A stretch of DNA of 64,000 bases. Source: Bursaphelenchus xylophilus. Its lineage: Eukaryota > Nematoda > Chromadorea > Rhabditida > Aphelenchoididae. Numbering within the stretch: the first letter of the stretch is position 1; each line of letters begins with the position of its first letter. This document shows, piece after piece, positions 1 to 10,201 of this stretch. A program made the translations under genes and the position numbers. The stretch covers positions 11,780,001-11,844,000 of the forward strand of contig CAJFCV020000002.1 of assembly GCA_904066235.2 (NCBI GenBank). The letters run 5' to 3'. Below the pieces are notes generated by a model that saw nothing but the letters and a program-made list of their open reading frames with translations, searched no databases and was not told where the DNA came from.

Positions 1-432
1 GATTCCCAGACGTTCGCCAACTTTGAGGCCACAATTTCAACAACTCTCCACGGGATTTCCCTTCCTTCAGCGCTCTTCAACACTGTCGTCCGAACGCTTG
101 GCGCAAAATACAACCGTGAAAACGGAACGTACTCTGTGGACTGCGGGAAGTCGTTGAATTTGGTGTTGGAGATCAACGGAGCAAAGATCGAAGTGCCCTT
201 AGAAGCGTACACACTGAAGACCAAGGAGGGATGCACATTGCTGCTGAAGTCGCACGCAGAGAGCAAGCAGATCGTCCTCGGACAGGCGTACTTTATGGAA
301 CGCGGTGTTTGTTTGGACTACGACAACGACGAAATTCATTTTCATCATGACTACCCAGTCGGATACCCTATAAAAGAGGGCTTGACGCGGATCAACGGAG
401 GTTTTGCATATGTTACAAAGAGAGACATGTAA
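1..432 (+). CDS. Inactive pepsin-like protein A, C-lobe exon (5' end outside window)
   Basis: This is exon 2 of the aspartic-protease-like family, open from base 1 to the TAA at 430-432, with 143 residues visible. The pepsin C-lobe pattern is clear. The catalytic-loop position reads A-T-I-S-T-T-L-H-G-I where pepsins have A-I-V-D-T-G-T-S, so the second catalytic Asp and the following Gly are absent. The C-lobe cysteine pair is present (VDCGK and EGCTLLL), and the terminal strand GVCLDYDNDEIHFH corresponds to the last strands of pepsin. The N-lobe exon and intron lie upstream of the window. Placement in the family is sure from its paralogues; the biological role is unknown. Confidence 0.85.
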   Translation, partial: DSQTFANFEATISTTLHGISLPSALFNTVVRTLGAKYNRENGTYSVDCGKSLNLVLEINGAKIEVPLEAYTLKTKEGCTLLLKSHAESKQIVLGQAYFMERGVCLDYDNDEIHFHHDYPVGYPIKEGLTRINGGFAYVTKRDM

Positions 433-436
433 TTTA

Positions 437-592
437 TTGGTCTGTCGGGAAAAAAACGGCGGATCGTCGCGCCTCGGAATCGCCCATCATCGCTTTGCGA
501 CTGCAAGCCGCGGATTGGGATTTGGTGCGCGACAGCGGCGAGGCGAGACATTTTGATGCGACGGTTCGTCGTTATTTTTCCGACAGACTGAT
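437..592. mobile_element. MITE-1 copy
   Basis: The left end reads TTGGTCTGTCGGG and the right end CCGACAGACTGAT, so the ends are inverted repeats of the MITE-1 type. It has no coding capacity and lies right after the stop codon of gene A. Confidence 0.75.
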
Positions 593-596
593 AACA

Positions 597-1010
597 GGTG
601 CAGCAGCTCGAATTTTGATGAAACTTGGTACAAATTTAGATTAATTTTTTTATAAATACGGTTTCCAGCTTGCGTTTTGCAGGAACGACAGAGATTTTTA
701 GGGTTTTAACGTACAGTGGGGGACCTAATCCAGTGGCAAAAACGTACCATTTTGCGTTCGGGAAGCATAAAAAATGTGGCAAAATACCTCCCTCTCCAAG
801 TGAAAAAACTCAGATTTCAACTCTTTTTGTGATGAAATAGGGCGCGCCCTTCAAAACGAAGTTTTTTCACTTGGGGAGGGAAGCATTTTGCCACATTTTT
901 AATACTTCCCGGATGCAAAATGGAACGTTTTTTGCCACTGGATCAGGTCCGCCACTGTATTGCAAAGTTTAAACAAAATCTGAGCGTCGCACTTGGACGC
1001 CTTCCCTAGT
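597..1010. mobile_element. Family IV element split by a MITE-2 insertion
   Basis: Left piece about 597-711 (gatgaaacttggtacaaattt) and right piece about 960-1010 (tctgagcgtcgcacttgg) match the two ends of family IV. They are separated by MITE-2 at 714-957, which is flanked by TA on both sides. The nesting shows that MITE-2 moved after family IV was already here. Internal family IV sequence is missing. Confidence 0.6.
714..957. mobile_element. MITE-2 copy with TA target duplication
   Basis: It starts CAGTGGGGGACCTAATCC and ends GGATCAGGTCCGCCACTG, with TA at 712-713 and 958-959. The arms are long imperfect inverted repeats around an internal 'ttttttcacttgg' block. CAGTG ends with a TA target fit a non-autonomous Tc1/mariner-type element. 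Confidence 0.85.
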
Positions 1011-1053
1011 AAAAGTAGTGAGTGTCATAATGAAAGTTTCACCTTCAAATTCA

Positions 1054-2716
1054 TTAGTTAAATTCGAATTCTTCGTATTTTCTGGAGACAATACCTCCAT
1101 TAAAATTGAAGTTATTTTTACCAGAATAAACACGATCATCCTCGTTGAGTGTGGCGTCGTAGACGTGGACTTCGTTCTTCTCCTGATCGAAGCAAACGCC
1201 GTTGTTCACGTAGAACGGCAATCCCAAGACCAACGTTTTCTCGTTCGTCTTTCTAAGCTTCAAAAAACAGATTCTTCGGCCAAAAGCCTTCGTGTAGGCG
1301 TCAAAGCGCACTTCAATATTTGAATTTGCAATTTGCAATTTCAAAGGTAAATTTTTACCGCAGCTCACAACCCATTCGTTGAAACCGTTGTGGAAGTGGG
1401 CGTCCAGCGCTTTGACAATTTGGAAGAAGAGGCTTTCCGGTACAGTAATGCCATCAAAAGTTGATGTGAACGTGGCCAGAAATGTGGTTTTGACATTGTA
1501 GTTGCCAATAGAAACTGCGGAAACATTGATGTTGTAGTACTCGGGATGCGGGACCACTGGGACCCGTGCGTACAGAGATTTGGCTCCGAGATTCGGACTG
1601 AACGATCCTACTGTTACAGTGGTGATCTTTGATCTTAAAATTAACTTGAAATAAGTTTTCTCTCTGGAAATTTGATGACTAGATTAAAGATTTGATCCGA
1701 AGAGGGCATCTGGGCGAAGAGGGCATCTTTTCGGACTGGGAATTTTGAAAAAAAAATGGTAAGGGGGGACCAAGGCGAATTTTTTAACGATGACTTTTTC
1801 GTTTTGCAAAAAAAAAGATTGTAAGAGGGGACCAAAACGGATTTAAAAAATGAATATTGAATAAAAAATTTTAACGTTTTCTTCTGGGCGCAGAATTTTG
1901 TTCCAGATCCTCCTTGGTCCCCCCTTACCATAAAATTTTTTTGCAATCGAAAGAATCATTCCTAAAAAATCCGCCTTGGTCCCCCCTTACCATAAATTTT
2001 TTACAATCGAAAAAATTATTTTCAAAAAATCCGCCTTGGTCCTCCCTAACCATAAATTTTTTTTGCAATCTAAAAACTCATTCTTAAAAAATCCGCCTTG
2101 GTCCCCCCTTTACCATAATTTTTTTCTCGACGTTCACTCTTCGCCGAAATGCCCTCTTTGGATCCACCCTAGCCCGAGTTTACCTTTTGTTCTTGCTTAG
2201 CCCCACCTCCAAACAAAGTATTCTCGGATTCTTTCCGTAGATGGCGGGAACGACCGTCGACAGCTCAGAAACACGCTTCGAGAATCCCAGTCTCCCAGCA
2301 AAGGTTTCTTTGTCCACTCCGACAACGCTCACATTCCCAAAGATCTCATGCGCCACAATAAACCTTCCCTCCACCGGTCGAAGGCTGACATTCAGCCGGT
2401 CCTGGCCGACAAATCCGCTGGCCATCGAAAAGTCTTTGTTGAATTGTTCGAAATACACAGCCACTCCAATGTCCGAGAGGTTCTTGAAGCCCGACGAAGC
2501 AGTGGGATCAAACACATTCCCACGCCCAAATTCTCCCTCAAATTCGGCGGATTTGAGGATAAAACTTTCCGCAGATGTTATGTCCACCAAGAATTTGCGC
2601 GACGAGGAGTAGTTGTCGTTGAGGAATGCGTTGAGCTGGAAGTTGCTGACCACAGAGAGTGCGTCGCAGCGCGCTACTGCATAAAAGAGCAGGAAATTGT
2701 AGAAAAGTGGCAACAT
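1054..2716 (-). CDS. Inactive pepsin-like protein B
   Basis: Two exons on the minus strand, 2716-2184 and 1633-1054, join in phase 2 to about 370 residues. Exon 1 starts with a signal peptide (MLPLFYNFLLFYAVARC). The N-lobe active-site position is F-L-V-D-I-T-S-A (DTG lost, Asp kept) and the N-lobe signature AGRLGFSK is present. Exon 2 has T-F-T-S-T-F-D-G-I in place of the C-lobe DTGT loop. Family cysteines are present: ILCLEV at the N-lobe end, NNGVCFD near the C-terminus, and the C-lobe pair VVSCG and RICFL. The donor is AG|GTAAAC and the acceptor TTTTAAG. The 550-bp intron carries tandem repeats. It lies convergent to gene A. Confidence 0.85.
1739..2130. repeat. Imperfect tandem and inverted repeats in intron of gene B
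   Basis: Units of roughly 60 bp containing 'ccttggtccccccttacc' repeat at about 1911-2125 in one orientation. Two related units at about 1741-1860 are in the opposite orientation ('ggtaaggggggaccaagg'), so the array can fold back on itself. Confidence 0.8.
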
Positions 2717-3403
2717 TTTTCAGCAACAGTCGCCGAGAAAAAAACAGAAACGAAATAATATGTACAACTTCTTTTTATGTAAATAAAGAAGCTGTCAGTG
2801 AGACAAAAGGTGATTTTTTTGTTATCAATTAAATACACGACCCATTATCAGCAACTGGTTTTAAGCATATTATTTTTTCAATTTGTTGAGATCAGAAAAA
2901 CGCACATTCAACTGGAGAGGTTAGTTGTACCGTTCACAAAGTCGCTAGAGCGAGTCTTGCTACAGTGGGTCCAGTGGCAAAAACGTACCATTTTGTATTC
3001 GGGAAGTATCAGAAATGTGGCAAAATTCTTCCCTCTGTACAGGGTTTCCCCAAAAAAATGCATGTTTTTTCATGGGTCCTGACGCGAAAATTTTTAGGTC
3101 AGGCCAAAAGATTTTTGTACTACTGAAATCTCCGTGTTTTTCTGTTTTATGTTTATATCGATTAACTAACATGGTTTTTTTAAATGTCAAAAAAAATAAT
3201 GCGATTTTGTCACTATTTTTGAGCCGTTCAAGTTGTTAACGGTAAAATGACAGTGACGACGGAGGACTTTGGAAATGGAGTCCAAAATACATATGTATAT
3301 ATGTCGTAATTTTAAGAAATACATAGACGAGCATGCTTCAAAATTCTAGCTACAATGCTGCCTCAGCCTTTATTGCACTAAAAAAAATAAGAATACAACT
3401 GAA
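2717..3403. other. Intergenic gap between B and C with half a MITE-2
   Basis: A MITE-2 left arm lies at about 2962-3038 (cagtgggtccagtggc to ttcttccctc) with no right arm. The remainder is AT-rich and I see no supported gene in it. Confidence 0.6.
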
Positions 3404-3850
3404 TTACTGTCCGACGACAGTCTCAACGACAGCGGTAGCTCCATTATGAGTCTTGACGATTCCATTGATCATTACTTGAGCGTTAAAAGCAGCATCGTAG
3501 AGATGGATTTCCTCATCCTCATTATCAAAACAAGCACCGTTGTTGACTAAGAACGGAACTCCCAAGATGATGGCCTTTCTTTCCTTTCCACGTCTGATGT
3601 TGACAACGCAATCGGGTCCATCGGTCGGCTCGATAAACGCGTCAAATCGGATGTCAAATTCCGTGCCATTGATCTCGATCTTGATGGGAATTTCTTTCGC
3701 ACAATCCACAACATATCGATGCTTTACTGCGTCGAATTTTGCGCCCAGTCTCCGGACGAGGTTTGGGTAAAACGTTGGAGGGACTGTGATTCCGTTCAAT
3801 GTTGATGAAAAAGTGGCCACAAAGTTTGCTCAGGTTTTCAGGCTGTCAAT
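3404..3850 (-). pseudogene. Inactive pepsin-like fragment C (C-lobe only, broken)
   Basis: The C-lobe exon is preserved from about 3850 down to the stop at 3404. It reads A-T-F-S-S-T-L-N-G-I at the active-site loop, then VVDCAKE, DCVVNI and NNGACFDNED. The frame continues upstream through an in-frame TGA at 3829-3831 and then ends against unrelated sequence. The GD..YD start of the C-lobe and any N-lobe exon are absent, although a retroelement gag remnant begins about 700 bp further on. I infer a truncated family member. It cannot encode a secreted two-lobe protein as it stands. Confidence 0.75.
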
Positions 3851-4542
3851 GCTAATGCAGGTATCTCACCGCCTTCCACGTACCCGAGCGGCGTATCCTT
3901 TTACTAGACAATACTCAAATATCCATACCGGTTAACAATTACATTTATTATTACAAACACAACCGGCCATCTTCATCGCTTTTCCCTCTCTCCTCGATCT
4001 TCGATCGAGGCGCTAGGACTTGGGTTTAGACATGCGCGGTAACTCCGCTTCCGACTTACGTCATCAGCGTCGCTGGCCGCGACATCTTCCCCCTCCTCCT
4101 ATCGCGACGACCGCGTCGCGAGAATTGACGGCAAGGTCTGAATGAGGCTTCAAACTTCAGATCTCAATAACACATACAAAAATGAATATGATAAAGTGTA
4201 ATAATGTAAAATTAAAGCTTACTACGGTTATTACTGCCTTTTTTGAATTGCTATCGAATTGCAAACGTTTATCCCTTTAGACAAGACTATGAAAGAAAGG
4301 TAAGGAAGAAAAGTGTATATTTCTTGGTTTTTCAGGTATTATATTAATTCACGACGAGCTCAGCGAACGGATGAAGCTGCTCCGCGTTCTAAGCTTTATG
4401 ATAGTGTAATATATATATATATATATATATTTGTTGTGATAACCAAGATTGCAAGAAAGAAAGACTAGAGTTTAGAGGAATGGGAGTCCACGTAGCTCTT
4501 CTGACAGTTTTCTCATAGGACGAAAGTTAATACAGTACAAAA
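3851..4542. other. Non-coding sequence beside gag remnant, with TA microsatellite
   Basis: No open frame is convincing here. A (TA)n tract lies at about 4409-4431. The stretch 3866-4140 may be a retroelement end, but I found no matching direct repeat on the other side, so an LTR is not proven. Confidence 0.4.
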
Positions 4543-5324
4543 TTATCTATACAATACATGCTGCGACCTTTTTCGGCCACTTTCGCTTGGAGAGGCATCG
4601 ATGACGTGATTGACGGTGGGACTCGAGAAGCTGCACAAATTGCGCTGATCTTGAAAGTATGGTCGGTTCTCGCGTTGCGGATTGAACGTGTTTCGGCGCG
4701 GGTATTGCTGAGTTGGATTGGGACGCTGGTTATTTGAAAAAGTCCTGTTGTGCGCTTGCGGTCGCTCGCGGTCGTTGGGATGATTTTCCCGAAAATTGTT
4801 GTAACGCGGGTTGAAGTTCCGCGGTCCGGCGAAAGGGGCTCTTTTCCCTCGGCGATTGTGAAACGGGTTGAGGCGAGCGAGCTGCCTTTGTATATTGAAA
4901 AGGGCCTCGCGAACGAAACTGTCGGGCCCCTGCACCGCATTCACGCCATACGCCTGTATCGTCCGACCTCATTTTCCGCTATCCTTATCAATTCACCTAA
5001 CTCCGTAGCCCATCTCTTCTCAAAGAAATCCCTGCGCGCTTTTTCTTGCTTCCCAGCTATTGGGATTGCGCTAGCAATCGCATTTAAAATTTCCTCTGGC
5101 TCCTCGGCCCTGATTAGCTCCCTATCCAAATTTTTATACACCATCATGGCTTCATCAGCCAGATAGTGCGGAATCAGTTCGGCCGCCTTCTTGCGGCCGA
5201 GCTTCCTCGCATCGCACATACGAGCGTATTGCCTCAAAAACGTGGCAAACGGCCTCGGGTCGTGTCGACCGCAGAAGGGGGCCAACGGGTAGGAGGGCGC
5301 GTTAGGCTCTTTCGTTGGGGCCAT
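4543..5324 (-). pseudogene. Retrotransposon gag-like remnant, frameshifted
   Basis: Two overlapping minus-strand frames together look like a retroelement gag. The first (5324-4941) starts MAPTKEP and shows a capsid-like pattern: FCGRHDPRPFATFL, a helical middle, then FFEKRWATELGELIRIAENE. It stops in a TGA. Translation resumes in another frame (to 4543) with a long Arg/Asn/Gln/Pro-rich tail typical of gag C-termini. No zinc knuckle, protease, reverse transcriptase or integrase frame follows, so the element is dead and mostly deleted. An LTR-class (Ty3-like) origin is an inference from the gag alone. Confidence 0.6.
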
Positions 5325-6304
5325 GATATCCGATCAGAAAAAAAGTTACCTGTGCTAGGCACGTATGAAGGTAAAGAAATGATCTTCCAAATTTTAGTTT
5401 GGCCGGGAAGGTGGGCGTGGTTTGCATGGGTGGGCTCGTTTTGGTTTCGCGCTACACATTGCGTAACTTGGCGCGCTGACCCCTGGTCGCTTGACCTATA
5501 TCTTCAACTTAATGGGCCTCTTGCGCCTTTCCCGCTTTATTTTCTCTAACAAGTAAGGCTATTCTTCTTTGCGGTAATCTTTCCAGTTGTTACCCCTGTT
5601 GCCATAGCTCACAGTAATCGAAAAAAATTCAAATTTTACATCGGAACCTAGAAACAAAAATAAAATATGTACAGAAAGGTGAAGACCTAGTACTTGCTGA
5701 TCAGACAATCCTAAGTAAACCCTTTTCAAAGATGGTGGATATTACACTCCGGTTCCCTTATGACCAGGAAGTCTAGAGAGGCTTCGAAAAGGTTTAGTCA
5801 TGACGGCCACGTTTTAGGAGGTCAACTCACAATGTATTTATTACTATACACACACGCAGAAAACGGACTTGGTAAAGGGTACAGAGCCCCCACCTTTAGA
5901 GCTGCGAAAAATAAGAATAAAAATTGGGATACTGTCCCGGCCGGGGCGCAAACGTTCCTCTCTTGGGGAAATACTTATCTTAAGTATCAGGGACGACAAA
6001 AAATAACGACTTGTTCAAAAATGGTATCCAAAATGGGGGAAACCTCTCTCACGGCCTACGATTGCTACTGACTTACGTATCCAATGTGCACGATGGTACG
6101 TCGGGAGGAGGGTCGGAGCACGCGTGCTTGTCTAGTCCATTCCACACTCCATTCACTTGATATCAGTAAAATAGGAATAATAGAAATGGGGATAACGTCA
6201 TCTCGGTGGGACCTCCAGATGTAACGGGACCCTTCTGAGTCCTTTCAACAGTCTGAACTCTTCATCATTCTAGGTATTGGAACATAAATATTTATTGAGG
6301 AGAC
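5325..6304. other. Unassigned sequence upstream of gag remnant
   Basis: No supported gene. It may contain the leader or LTR of the gag element, but no duplicate of it is present in the window, so the boundary cannot be set. Confidence 0.3.
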
Positions 6305-7620
6305 TCCTCACAAGGGAATGGTTTGAACTGTCCGTGAGCTTTCAACATGAGACCTCCAAATTCTGAAAGAGCGTACAAAATTTAGTAGGAATCCGCTTTC
6401 CATTTTTGCCGAATGGTCTTGGGAGACGAGAAATATCGACAGAAAGATCCGACAAAAAATCGAGAGAGAGAGAAAAGACGAACCGAAAGGCCCAGAGAAG
6501 CGTCACCAAATAGTATAGTGGAAAAAGTTCCACGCACGAAACTTTTGGCAGAGGGAGGCCTTGGAGGTTCGAGTCCACCCGGAGCGGATATCGTCGGCTT
6601 GGATCTACGTGTCGTAAGTGTATTCGAAAGCTATGTAAAGATTCTTTTTTCATTTATTCGAGTGTTTTAAAATTCTTGTTGCAAAATTATGCTTTTTCTA
6701 TCGACCGAATGGCCTTGGGAGAAGAGTTCCAGCCGTTTTTTATCGACCAGGTTACAACATGCTTACGTTACAGTAATCTGTGAAAGTTAACTTTCAAAAA
6801 ATTGAGTACGCAATGGCCATAAAGATACATACGCAAAATTTTGGCTCATTATCCCTTTCTATGATGCCGTCAGACACAAAATTCCAAAAAAGACAAATTT
6901 ATGAAAATTTATACCTTCTAGGAAGAATTTGGGAAAAATATTTTGGGCGTTTGTTAAACACATGTCCACGGTCATTTTAAACTAAAAAACTCAAAATCGA
7001 TTTTTTTCGTAAATATGCCTTGTTGGACCACACGCTGACGCAATGACCCAAAAAATTTCTTTTGAACTTTTCTTGCAAAGCTTTAAGGAAAGGAGAAAAT
7101 TTGGCAAGATTTTCCCTGGAAACTCGAAAAATTCCGCAAGACCCATACAACCTTTCAGAACCGAGTATAAATGTCTTGCAAACACCAGTATGTCGACATC
7201 TGGCATCATCGAAAATGCAGCCAAGTTGTCAAGTCTTCTTGAAATTTCGAAAAAAATCTGTAAAACACTCGAATAAATGAAAAAAGAATCTTTACATAGC
7301 TGTCGAATACACTTTCGACACGTAGATCCAAGCCGACGATATCCGCTCCGGGTGGACTCGAACCTCCAAGGCCGCCCTCTGCCAAAAGTATTGTGCGTGG
7401 AACTTTTTCCACTACACTATTTGGTTACGCTTCTCTGAGCCTTTCCGGTTCGTCTTTTCTCTCTCGATTTTTTTGTCGGATCTTTCTGTCGATATTTCTC
7501 GTCTCCCAAGACCATTCGGCAAAAATAGAAAACGGATTCCTACTAAATTTTGTACGCTCTTTCAGAATTTGGAGGTCTCATGTTGAAAGCTCACGGACAG
7601 TTCAAACCATTCCCTTGTCA
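6305..7620. mobile_element. Inverted pair of tRNA-derived repeats (arms about 365 bp)
   Basis: Left arm about 6305-6670 and right arm about 7262-7620 are reverse complements with few differences, separated by about 590 bp. Each arm holds a tRNA-like promoter pair. The left arm has an A-box TAGTATAGTGG at 6511-6521 and a B-box GGTTCGAGTCC at 6566-6576; the right arm has the same pair reversed at 7409-7419 and 7353-7363. The A-box has the form typical of eukaryotic tRNA-Asp. There is no intact cloverleaf, so this is a SINE-like or tRNA-derived repeat rather than a tRNA gene. The spacer 6671-7261 has no supported coding. Confidence 0.6.
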
Positions 7621-7980
7621 GAGCGCGCGTCCGCACCCTGGGCCTACAATAAGCTCGATATGATATAACACGGGCTTTGGCTGGCTTTACCCCTCCGCTT
7701 GGATAACGCGCGCCAAAAGCTCCCGCGACATAAGCGTCAAAAATCATGAACCGAGTCAAATAAATGAAATTCAAAAGTAAATGCAAGTCTGATGACCTAA
7801 TCCCTGCAAAAGGTTGCAAAACTCATATTACGGGGATAAAATTTGTTTTCTCTCTTATCATCAACTCATAATCTGTTTTTGATTACTTCTAGAAGACTTA
7901 AAAGCCTATTAACCACTCCATCTTAGCTGTTGCAACATCAACCGATTGCACAATTTATTAATCTCCAAGATAAGCATAAG
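7621..7980. other. Intergenic gap before gene D
   Basis: I see no gene or recognisable repeat. This is the 3' flank of gene D. Confidence 0.4.
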
Positions 7981-9368
7981 TTACTCAAAAAATTCTGTGG
8001 TGATGAATTGTCTTGCACCGTTAGCAGTCTGAACCACACCGTTTATCGCAACGCTGTCCTCATCGTACGTAGAGTCATAAAGATGGATTTCTCCCGACTC
8101 ATAATCCAATCCAATCCCGTTGTTGATGAAGAAAGGCAGGCCGAGGACCACTTTATCAGCGGAGGCGACGCTCCGCAACTTCAACACGCACACTTTGTCC
8201 AACTGAGCGATTATGGCATCAAATCGGATGGTAATTTTAACGCCATTGATCTCCAATATGATCGGGATATTTCTGTTGCAATCTACCGTGTAATGACGAT
8301 TTTCACGGCTGTATTTTGCGCCCAATGTTCGGATGGCTTGTTGGAACACGGCGAATGGAAGGGTAATCCCATCAAGTGTTGTGGTAATGACGGCTTTGTA
8401 GTTGCGAATGTTGACAACATTGCCTATGGTGATCCTTGCAACACTCAGGCCCCAGAGGCCGTTCGGGTGTGGCAGGGAACGGACTTTGGTGCGCAGACGT
8501 TTCGGGTCATAATTGAAGTCTCCCAAGCCGATGGACGTTCTTACCGCGCTGAAAATTGAACATTTTTAAGCTAGCTGCGGATTTGAGGACGTATCAGTTT
8601 GCCGTAAGCTTTTTCCAACGACTTCGGAAAAGGCAAAAAAGTCAATGCACTTTATGAAAATATCAGTCTGTCGGGAAAATAATGAGCGATGTGTCGTTTC
8701 TCCGATCACGTCGCTGAAGTGAAAAGCAATTTGATTTTGTCCCGATACCATTGATTTTCTCGGTGACGATACGACTTTCGATGCGACAGAGTGCTCACTA
8801 CTTCCCCGGGACTGATATCTACTTCAGAGCGCCCAAGCAAACCTTACCTGCTATTGGGGCTGACTCCCACCTCCAACGACAATTTCCGAGCGCGCGGGAA
8901 TTGATTCTCCGCCAACGACCCGTTCGCAATGTTCCGTGAGAACCCGATCCTCCCGGCATTGGGATATCCGTCGGTCCCGAACACAATCTCTTCCGCTGTG
9001 ATCTTTTGAGCCACGCCGAATCTGGCGACCTCGTTGTGGAGGATGATGGTCACATTATCTTTGCCAAGGAAGCCAAGAACCGTGGAATCTTTCCCATTGT
9101 ATTCTCCAGTGTAGTTCACTTGGAAGGGCTGACTTATGTTCTCGAAAGTGTCGGAAGCCGACGGTTTGAAGACGTTGTCACGGCCGTACTTGTCCTGGAA
9201 CTCGGTGGATCGGAGGACGAAGATCTCGGAGGAAGTGAGGTCCAAGATCAACGACCGGTCAATGTCGGTGTTGTCTTGGAACTTGGCCGTAAGGCGAAAG
9301 TTAACGTTGTATCCTTGGCATACGACAGCCAGAGAGAGTGGAAGAAGATAGAAGCTGACAAAACCCAT
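7981..9368 (-). CDS. Inactive pepsin-like protein D (lacks the family's interlobe cysteines)
   Basis: Exons 9368-8848 and 8548-7981 join in phase 2 to about 362 residues. The signal peptide MGFVSFYLLPLSLAVVCQG leads into the N-lobe, with L-I-L-D-L-T-S-S at the first active site and AGRIGFSR. The C-lobe reads A-V-I-T-T-T-L-D-G-I at the second site. The C-lobe cysteine pair (TVDCNRN, KVCVLKL) is kept. The N-lobe end reads RKLSLEVGV where paralogues have LCL, and the C-terminal strand reads NNGIGLDYE where paralogues have GxCLD, so both members of the other conserved pair are missing. A TATATAAG motif lies near 9402-9409 upstream of the ATG. The 299-bp intron contains a MITE-1. Confidence 0.88.
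8661..8818. mobile_element. MITE-1 copy in intron of gene D
   Basis: It starts TATCAGTCTGTCGGGAAAAT and ends with a degenerate CCGGGACTGATA. It lies wholly inside the intron. Confidence 0.8.
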
Positions 9369-9717
9369 TGCTCCTCTGATGATATTATAGCCTTGCGATT
9401 ACAGCTTATATATTGCGGCTTATGGGTGAGGCCGAATGTTGTGGGCAGGGCGATTTCTTTGTCTTTCATCATGTTTATAGGTTTTAATATTGAGGGTTAA
9501 TCGACTCTTTGTCCTGTCCAGCAAAGCTGACGCTGATTATGTAGCTTAGTAGCGATGATTCACGAGTGCATTGGGTTAAATATTACGAGAAGGTGATCTG
9601 ATATTTGTCTTATCAGCGGGAGTTGACGTCAAGCGGAAGCTGATTGTCAATTTATCTGGTTAAAACGTTAGCAACAAGAAGTTGGGCAGGTAAACAAATA
9701 AGACATATATGTATAAA
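9369..9717. promoter_or_regulatory. Upstream region of gene D with TATA box
   Basis: On the minus strand a TATATAAG motif sits about 35-40 bp before the ATG at 9368, which implies a very short 5' leader. The rest of the stretch to 9717 is AT-rich with no supported gene. Confidence 0.5.
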
Positions 9718-9880
9718 TATCGGTCTGTCGGGAAAATAGTGTCTTTCGTCGCAACAAAATTTCGTCGAAAAAACGGTGCAGTCGCGCATGAAATTTCAAG
9801 CTGTGGCTAGCCGTTGCAAAGCGATGATGGGCGATTCCAAGGCGCAACGACCGACCACTATTTTCCCGACAGACTGATAT
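9718..9880. mobile_element. MITE-1 copy
   Basis: The ends are ATCGGTCTGTCGGGAAAAT and TTTTCCCGACAGACTGATA. It lies between divergent genes D and E. Confidence 0.8.
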
Positions 9881-9980
9881 GCAAATTCATTGAAATGCCA
9901 CTAGGCCAGGTTCAGGGTACGTCGGATTAATTCCGCGAGATATCAAAACACGACGAAATGCGATAAAAAAAATATTTTGA

Positions 9981-10129
9981 TATCAGTCTGTCGGGAAAAT
10001 AATGAGCACTCAGTCGCGTCGAAAATCGCAAAAATTCGAGAAAATGAATTGTGTCGTGACAAAATCAAATTGCTTTGCACACGCGATTGGCGCTGCGACA
10101 TTGTGCATTATTCTCCCGACAGATTGATA
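9981..10129. mobile_element. MITE-1 copy just upstream of gene E
   Basis: The ends are TATCAGTCTGTCGGG and CCCGACAGATTGATA. It finishes about 70 bp before the gene E start codon. The junction sequence matches the one before gene F, so the insertion predates the E/F duplication. Confidence 0.85.
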
Positions 10130-10201
10130 AGTCGTTTATCAGCAGCTTAGTTGAACAATTCGTCTCTTTATTTCTATTTCTTTGCTATTTACACAAAGGG
10201 T

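Noticed and set aside
6511..6576. A functional tRNA gene
   Set aside because: The A- and B-boxes match but no acceptor stem or anticodon stem pairs; it is a tRNA-derived repeat.
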